From an uncultured Oscillospiraceae bacterium (lineage in GTDB: Bacteria > Bacillota > Clostridia > Oscillospirales > Oscillospiraceae), in NCBI GenBank assembly GCA_934630555.1, contig CAKTXB010000128.1, positions 1 to 5,865 on the forward strand: a stretch of DNA of 5,865 nt, read 5' to 3'. The notes below the pieces were generated by a model, which saw nothing but the letters and a program-made list of their open reading frames with translations, had not been told where the DNA came from and did not search any database. Position 1 is the stretch's first letter; each line of letters starts with the position of its first letter. A program made the translations under genes and the position numbers. This document shows positions 5,780 to 5,865 of this stretch, piece by piece.

Positions 5780-5847
5780 GGTGGTCGTGCCACCGCAACC
5801 GTGCCTCCGGCGGCTGACTTTTTTCTGCCTTGCCAGAAAAAAGTCAG
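5780..5847. repeat. Hairpin-rich element with a 14-bp perfect palindrome
   Basis: CTGACTTTTTTCTG (5814-5827) is exactly complementary to 5834-5847 around a 6-base loop. Both arms contain a run of six A or T, so it could terminate in either direction. Beside it, GGTGG/CCACC (5780-5784 and 5790-5794) forms a smaller hairpin. TGCCTCCGGCGG at 5802-5813 repeats exactly at 5723-5734. No coding region here has a supported start. It resembles interspersed repeats of gut Bacillota genomes, but with one copy in view this is unproven. Confidence 0.6.
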
Positions 5848-5865
5848 CAAAAGAGGCGCTTTCGT

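Noticed and set aside
5628..5798. N-terminal extension of Noc to 5798
   Set aside because: The extra 57 residues run through two terminator hairpins and the putative promoter, show no family similarity, and the ATG at 5627 has the strong GGGGAGG site.

Overview
The window carries three protein genes, all on the minus strand. In order of increasing coordinate they are a soluble PAS/histidine-kinase-like protein (213-1307), pyruvate, phosphate dikinase ppdK (1880-4513) and a Noc/ParB-family DNA-binding protein that I read as noc (4812-5627). Each ends in its own Rho-independent terminator, and each is preceded by a plausible sigma-A-type promoter and a purine-rich ribosome binding site. The three are therefore most simply read as separate single-gene transcription units. 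No RNA gene, CRISPR array, transposase or integrase was recognised.

The organism is probably a GC-rich anaerobic Bacillota of the gut type, in or near Oscillospiraceae. The reasons are the Noc-type protein (a Bacillota family), a dikinase whose catalytic residues fall at or next to the Clostridium symbiosum numbering, strong AGGAG/GGAGG ribosome binding sites, extended -10 promoters, and gaps full of short GC-rich hairpins with A/T tails. This is inference from sequence alone.

Layout: 1-212 is a string of seven perfect mini-hairpins separated by A-rich spacers. The two nearest the kinase are good minus-strand terminators, and the other five include a diverged two-copy repeat. Kinase gene 213-1307 has its promoter at 1386-1414. 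1415-1831 is a gap in which I find no gene. The dikinase terminator lies at 1832-1865, ppdK at 1880-4513, its leader and promoter at 4514-4626, the noc terminator at 4722-4754 and noc at 4812-5627. From 5634 to the end come the noc leader, two further minus-strand terminators (presumably for a gene beyond the right edge) and a long perfect palindrome that looks like an interspersed repeat.

The genes do not form an obvious pathway: one is central carbon metabolism, one is chromosome/cell-division coordination and one is signalling. The most unusual coding feature is the kinase-like protein. Its ATP-binding motifs are intact, but glutamine occupies the position of the phospho-accepting histidine. 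The most unusual non-coding feature is the left hairpin array, where two repeat copies differ by a paired change that keeps the stem intact. I see no convincing new multi-gene system here.
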